Part shown: positions 5,882 through 8,953 of the stretch, piece by piece
How the letters are laid out: each line of letters opens with the position of its first letter
Position numbering within the stretch: the stretch's first letter is position 1
From: Clostridiales bacterium
Lineage (GTDB): Bacteria; Bacillota; Clostridia; Lachnospirales; Lachnospiraceae
NCBI GenBank assembly: GCA_012512995.1
Contig: JAAZDA010000115.1
Coordinates: forward strand, 1 to 8,953
Reading direction: 5' to 3'
DNA: 8,953 nt
Position numbers and translations under genes: made by a program
Notes under the pieces: model-generated
Seen by the model: only the letters and a program-made list of their open reading frames with translations
The model's database searches: none
Told to the model about the DNA's origin: nothing

Positions 5882-6850
5882 CTATTTTCTCAGTAATTTT
5901 TGAGTGATGCGGTCCAGTTCTTCGTGATTATAATACTCAATCTCGATCTTGCCGCTTTTATCCTTCCTTGAGTTGATCTTGACCTTTGTCCCAAGGGAAT
6001 CCTTCATTCTTGTCTCAAGGTTGCGCATGATAGCTTCGAGTGATTCGTCAGGTTTATCCGTCTTTTTATCTTTGTCAGCCGGTTTCATGTATTTTCTGAT
6101 CAGCTTCTCAGTATCGCGGACACTCAGGTTATTCCTGACAATTTCCTGTGCAATTCTGTACTGATCCTCAGGATCCTCGACAACTATGAGTGCTCTCGCA
6201 TGTCCTGCTGATAATCTTCCATTTACAAGCATTGCCTGGACCTGATTACATAATTTGAGAAGTCGCAGCGTATTAGTGACCGCCGTGCGGCTCTTTGAAA
6301 GTCTGCCGGCAACTTCATCCTGTGTAAGACTGAACTCATCAATAAGGCGCTGATAAGCTTTTGCCTCCTCGACAGGGTTCAGATTTTCTCTCTGTATATT
6401 CTCAATCAGAGACCACTCCAGGATTTCCTTTTCTGAGAGCTCCTGAACAATGACCGGAACTTCTTTCAGCCCTGCAAGTTTTGCTGCTCTCCAGCGGCGT
6501 TCGCCGGAAATTATCTCATAATGATTATTTCTTTTCTGAACGATAAGGGGCTCCATGAGTCCGTGTGTTTTGATCGAATCTGCCAGTTCTTCCAGTTTAT
6601 CTTTGTCAAAATTCGTTCTGGGCTGTGATTTGTTGGGCTCTACCTCGGTAATACGCACCTTCACATAACCAGTGGCCTCTTCCTCACCTGTTCCTGTTCC
6701 GGATAATGCCCCTGAATTCGCTCCGGCAGCTTTACGGGAACCTGCTCTGCCACTTGTTTTGCCGGCTCCTTCATTGGTTGTCTCATCCGGGCTGTCCTGA
6801 AATAATGTATCAAGACCTCTTCCAAGTGCCTTGTGTTTTGATTTTGTCAT
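5882..6850 (-). CDS. parB: Chromosome-partitioning protein ParB (Spo0J)
   Basis: This 322-residue CTP-dependent DNA clamp loads at parS and organises the origin with Soj and condensin. The N-terminal box KALGRGLDTLF (7-17), which stimulates the ParA ATPase, is followed by a Gly/Ala/Ser/Thr-rich linker (about 18-62). The ParB/Srx nucleotide-binding domain has GERRWRAA (116-123) and ENIQRENLNPVEEAKAY (150-166). The helix-turn-helix parS reader LTQDEVAGRLSKSRTAVTNTLRLL is at about 175-198, and a C-terminal dimerisation domain covers about 270-322. It starts four bases after the soj stop, with its ribosome site (AAGGATC) inside soj, so the two are translationally coupled. Four parS sites within 2 kb upstream are its evident targets. 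The linker is somewhat long, otherwise a standard ParB. Confidence 0.97.
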   Translation of the reverse strand: MTKSKHKALGRGLDTLFQDSPDETTNEGAGKTSGRAGSRKAAGANSGALSGTGTGEEEATGYVKVRITEVEPNKSQPRTNFDKDKLEELADSIKTHGLMEPLIVQKRNNHYEIISGERRWRAAKLAGLKEVPVIVQELSEKEILEWSLIENIQRENLNPVEEAKAYQRLIDEFSLTQDEVAGRLSKSRTAVTNTLRLLKLCNQVQAMLVNGRLSAGHARALIVVEDPEDQYRIAQEIVRNNLSVRDTEKLIRKYMKPADKDKKTDKPDESLEAIMRNLETRMKDSLGTKVKINSRKDKSGKIEIEYYNHEELDRITQKLLRK

Positions 6851-6854
6851 ATCT

Positions 6855-7625
6855 TCACAGATCCTTTCTTGATATTACTTCGTCCGCAAGTGAGCTGTAC
6901 GCCATGGCTCCGGCCGATTTGGGATCATAGACCGTAATGGGTTCGCCATAGCTCGGTGCCTCTGCCAGACGAATACTCCTTGGAATTATCGTCTGATATA
7001 TGTGTTGTTTGACGTGTTCTTTGACATTCTGTACGACCTGTGTGGAGAGGTTCGGCCTGCTGTCATACATCGTGAAAACAATTCCTTCGATATCGAGAGA
7101 CGGATTGAGTTTCTTCTTCACTCTGTTTATTGTCGTGATGAGCTGGCTCAGTCCTTCGAGCGCATAATACTCGCACTGTATCGGGACGAGAACCGTGTCA
7201 GCGGCTGTCATCGCGTTTACTGTCAGAATATTCAGCGATGGCGGGCAATCAAGGAAAATATAATCATATTCATTCTTAACATAATCCAGCGCGCTCTTTA
7301 GAATATTTGCACTTGGCTTATCGCTGCTCACCAGCTCGATCTCCGCTCCGGCGAGATTCACATTGGCCGGCATGAGGTCAACGCCATCGACTATATCCTT
7401 TATAATTGCCTCTTTGGCTGTGCACTCATCAAGCAAAACTTCGTAGACCGTGTTCTCGAGATTTAACTTATCGATTCCGAATCCATTTGTCGTATTGCCC
7501 TGCGGATCAATATCTACGACCAGCACATGTTTCTTCTTCTCGCCTATTGCCGCAGAAAGATTGATAGTCGTTGTCGTTTTCCCGACTCCACCCTTCTGAT
7601 TTGCCACTGCAATTATTCTTCCCAT
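6855..7625 (-). CDS. soj: Chromosome-partitioning ATPase Soj (ParA)
   Basis: A 256-residue deviant-Walker ATPase that binds DNA non-specifically as an ATP dimer and works with ParB in origin segregation. In Bacillus relatives it also controls DnaA. The P-loop is KGGVGKTT (11-18), the Walker A' segment DIDPQGN (38-44) and Walker B FLDCPPS (124-130). The C-terminal part ends in GAMAYSSLADEV. I chose ATG 7625-7623 (MGRIIAVANQ) because family members begin here and GAGG lies six bases upstream; an in-frame ATG six codons earlier (7643) is less well placed. It is the first gene of the soj-parB pair and lies 312 bases from rsmG, behind a gap holding the 14-bp repeats and the parS cluster. Confidence 0.97.
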   Translation of the reverse strand: MGRIIAVANQKGGVGKTTTTINLSAAIGEKKKHVLVVDIDPQGNTTNGFGIDKLNLENTVYEVLLDECTAKEAIIKDIVDGVDLMPANVNLAGAEIELVSSDKPSANILKSALDYVKNEYDYIFLDCPPSLNILTVNAMTAADTVLVPIQCEYYALEGLSQLITTINRVKKKLNPSLDIEGIVFTMYDSRPNLSTQVVQNVKEHVKQHIYQTIIPRSIRLAEAPSYGEPITVYDPKSAGAMAYSSLADEVISRKDL

Positions 7626-7684
7626 CCGATACCTCACAATCATTCAGGCACTTCTGAAGTTTCACTAAAGCTTCTATTACACTG

Positions 7685-7740
7685 TTTTATGTTCCGTGCT
7701 TTATGTTCCAAGCTTTATATTCCGTGCTTTATGTTCTGTG
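7685..7740. repeat. 14-bp unit repeated four times upstream of soj
   Basis: The plus-strand copies are TTTTATGTTCCGTG, CTTTATGTTCCAAG, CTTTATATTCCGTG and CTTTATGTTCTGTG, directly head to tail, followed by a broken CTTT. On the coding strand of soj the unit reads CACGGAACATAAAG. The array ends 59 bases before the soj start, in the presumed 5' leader or promoter zone. Confidence 0.88.
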
Positions 7741-7825
7741 CTTTCTTTTTCCCGTTTGTATGTTGTCGCGGTTATAACTCGCGCCGACATTAAATATAGC
7801 ACAGACGCCGCTTCGAATCCATACA

Positions 7826-7841
7826 TGTTTCACGTGAAACA
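7826..7841. promoter_or_regulatory. parS site 1 (perfect)
   Basis: TGTTTCACGTGAAACA is a perfect 16-base palindrome identical to the consensus bacterial parS, the ParB loading site. It lies about 200 bases upstream of soj, at the soj-proximal edge of the 46-bp tandem repeat. Confidence 0.95.
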
Positions 7842-7871
7842 TAAACGGTAATTTAAACATCATGTGAAACA

Positions 7872-7887
7872 TTTTTCACGTGAAACA
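7872..7887. promoter_or_regulatory. parS-like site 2 (one mismatch)
   Basis: TTTTTCACGTGAAACA differs from consensus parS only at position 2 (T for G). The CACGTG core is intact. It is exactly 46 bases from site 1, in the second copy of the tandem repeat. Confidence 0.8.
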
Positions 7888-7917
7888 TAAACGGTAATTT
7901 AAACATCATGTGAAACA

Positions 7918-7933
7918 TTTTTCACGTGAAACA
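7918..7933. promoter_or_regulatory. parS-like site 3 (one mismatch)
   Basis: It has the same sequence as site 2, again 46 bases further on. It ends four bases before the rsmG stop codon, so it occupies the very 3' flank of that gene. Confidence 0.8.
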
Positions 7934-7937
7934 TGTG

Positions 7938-8714
7938 TCACAGCGGTTCTTTCTGCGGTGTTCCGGCTTTGCGCGGATACTTGAGCGAGGTCAGTTTTGC
8001 CTTGTCTACTCTTACCAGTGTTCTGCTCATCCCGGAATCGCCCAGTTCGAATTTTTCTGTCTCCGCAGGTTTTCCGCCCAAAGTTTTTATCGCATGAGCC
8101 GCGCTTGAAATTTCTTCATCTGCTTCCGCAGATTTGTATGCTACGAATGTTCCGCCTACTTTTGTAAAAGGAAGGCAATACTCGGAAAGTGTCCTCAAAT
8201 CGGCAACAGCTCTCGGGCACACAAGATCATACTTTTCTCTATATGCTTTATCTCTTGAAAGATCCTCAGCTCTGCTGTGAACAGTTTTGCAATTGCTCAC
8301 TCCTATCAGCTCTATTGTGTCATCCAGAAACTTGATCCGCTTCTGCAGCGAGTCCATTAATGTAACCTTGCATTTGTCAAAACAAATTGCAAGCGGGAGT
8401 CCGGGAAAACCGGCACCTGTTCCAACATCAATAATGCTTACTCCTTTGTTGAGCTTTCCAATATCATATGCTTTCACAATAGACAGACTATCAAGAAAAT
8501 GTTTAGTTAACACATCATCCAACTCAGTTATAGTGGTCAGATTCATCACTGAATTCCACTTGATCAGGTTCTTATAATACAAGTAGAACTTTTCGAGCTG
8601 TGCATCAGACAGTTCAATTTCCATACCTTTAAGCTCATCCCGAAAATGTTTCACGTGAAACATTTTCCGGAATTCTTCGAAACTGTATGTGATTTCCTGT
8701 GTTTCGTTATTCAT
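7938..8714 (-). CDS. rsmG: 16S rRNA (guanine-N7) methyltransferase RsmG
   Basis: This enzyme methylates N7 of G527 in 16S rRNA using S-adenosylmethionine; loss gives low-level streptomycin resistance in bacteria generally. It has 258 residues, slightly longer than the usual 210-240 because of an N-terminal extension. The Rossmann SAM motif is DVGTGAGFPG (96-105), preceded by the family segment NLT (58-60) and KHFLDSL (71-77). Near the middle is the conserved PRAVA (167-171). The C-terminus ends in a basic tail. ATG 8714 follows GAGG nine bases upstream. Residues 18-24 (MFHVKHF) are encoded by a parS site, a signature of rsmG in Bacillota. It lies upstream of soj on the same strand. mnmG, its usual upstream partner, is not visible in the window. 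Confidence 0.96.
   Translation of the reverse strand: MNNETQEITYSFEEFRKMFHVKHFRDELKGMEIELSDAQLEKFYLYYKNLIKWNSVMNLTTITELDDVLTKHFLDSLSIVKAYDIGKLNKGVSIIDVGTGAGFPGLPLAICFDKCKVTLMDSLQKRIKFLDDTIELIGVSNCKTVHSRAEDLSRDKAYREKYDLVCPRAVADLRTLSEYCLPFTKVGGTFVAYKSAEADEEISSAAHAIKTLGGKPAETEKFELGDSGMSRTLVRVDKAKLTSLKYPRKAGTPQKEPL
8647..8662. promoter_or_regulatory. parS site 4 (perfect) inside rsmG
   Basis: TGTTTCACGTGAAACA is identical to site 1 and to the consensus, embedded in the rsmG coding sequence, where it encodes most of MFHVKHF near the N-terminus. It is 821 bases from site 1. Confidence 0.95.
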
Positions 8715-8852
8715 TTGCGTTTACCTCATAATTTGGCATATAACTGAATCAGCTTCTTCTCGAATAAAGCCCAGGCTCGTTCTCGCGGGAACGATTGACG
8801 TGAGCCGCCGGTCATGCGCATTTTCTTTATGCATGACCGATACAGGCCAGTC
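8715..8852. other. Non-coding gap upstream of rsmG with nested inverted repeats
   Basis: Beyond the rsmG ribosome site I see no credible gene. CGATTGAC (8792-8799) pairs with GTCAATCG (8850-8857). Inside that, CGGTCATGC (8809-8817) pairs with GCATGACCG (8831-8839) around a 13-base loop. CGTTC (8778-8782) and GAACG (8789-8793) form a third short dyad overlapping the outer arm. No T-run follows on either strand, so these are not typical terminators. Confidence 0.6.
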
Positions 8853-8953
8853 AATCGGACTGCGAGGACGCGCTGGACTCCGAACCAATCGGACTGCGAG
8901 TCGCGCTGGACTATGAACCAATCGGACTGCGAGGACGCGCCGGACTATGAACC
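8853..8953. repeat. 34-bp GC-rich tandem repeat, three copies, cut by the window edge
   Basis: The units are 8853-8886 (34 bases), 8887-8919 (33 bases, one base lost) and 8920-8953 (34 bases). All begin AATCGGACTGCGAG and end GAACC, with a few substitutions (CTCCGAACC against CTATGAACC; CTGG against CCGG). The window stops exactly at the end of the third unit, so the array may continue. Its base composition is clearly richer in GC than the neighbouring genes. Confidence 0.9.

Larger units (their letters stand above)
7831..7934. repeat. 46-bp tandem repeat carrying parS sites
   Basis: Two identical 46-base units (7831-7876 and 7877-7922) are followed by a 12-base partial third copy (CACGTGAAACAT, 7923-7934). 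Each full unit contains the right half of one parS, the spacer AAACGGTAATTTAAACAT, a degenerate half site CATGTGAAACAT, and the start of the next parS. Identity of the units indicates a recent duplication or active homogenisation. Confidence 0.93.

Noticed and set aside
7831..7934. Possible CRISPR-like repeat array
   Set aside because: The 46-base units are identical and contiguous with no unique spacers. Their content is explained by parS duplication.
7626..7937. DnaA-box cluster or oriC in the soj-rsmG gap
   Set aside because: I found no TTATCCACA-like words there. The repeats are 14-bp and parS units, not DnaA boxes.
8721..8921. A 66-codon minus-strand frame upstream of rsmG
   Set aside because: It is mostly the translation of the 34-bp repeats and the hairpin region (Arg/Pro/Ser-rich), lacks a clear ribosome site, and shows no family signature.
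8853..8953. Possible CRISPR array at the right edge
   Set aside because: The units are directly adjacent without variable spacers, so this is a plain tandem repeat.

Overview
The window reads as a chromosomal segment from a Clostridia member of the Bacillota, most likely Lachnospiraceae. The evidence is the minus-strand run rsmG, soj (parA), parB, DUF4446, serS and DUF3881, followed by tRNA-Arg. DUF3881 is, as far as I know, a Lachnospiraceae-type family. Perfect parS sites beside soj/parB place the segment near the replication origin.

Left part (about 1-2735): an accessory stretch that is largely decayed. An intact PadR-family regulator is divergent from a MATE-family efflux pump gene that has lost its middle third and is frameshifted. 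Two near-identical AT-rich palindromes lie between them and look like PadR operators. Downstream of padR is a GyrI-like/effector-binding gene cut off at about two thirds of its length. Next to that, at the window edge, is the start of another minus-strand reading frame. To the right of the MATE remnant come a frameshifted Cys-rich KTR gene, a family carried on integrative conjugative elements, and the 5' end of an unrecognised opposing gene. An AT-rich gap with inverted repeats follows. The picture is a mobile-element-derived island in decay, ending beside the 3' end of a tRNA gene.

Right part (about 2736-8714): an intact, tightly packed housekeeping block transcribed leftwards. The order is rsmG (16S rRNA methyltransferase), soj and parB (origin segregation), a membrane-anchored DUF4446 protein, serS (seryl-tRNA synthetase with archaeal-like active-site motifs), a DUF3881 protein that starts at TTG, and tRNA-Arg(CCT). 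A strong intrinsic terminator closes the run.

The gaps in this core block hold several separate tandem-repeat arrays. A 46-bp unit between soj and rsmG carries three parS or parS-like sites, and a fourth parS lies inside the rsmG coding sequence. A 14-bp unit occurs four times upstream of soj. A 12-bp unit occurs four times directly after the parB stop codon. A 34-bp GC-rich unit occurs three times at the right window edge, after nested inverted repeats. mnmG, the usual gene upstream of rsmG, does not appear within the 239 bp available. I see no complete new defence or mobile system. The most unusual items are the parS-bearing duplication, the repeat arrays, and the decayed island next to the tRNA.
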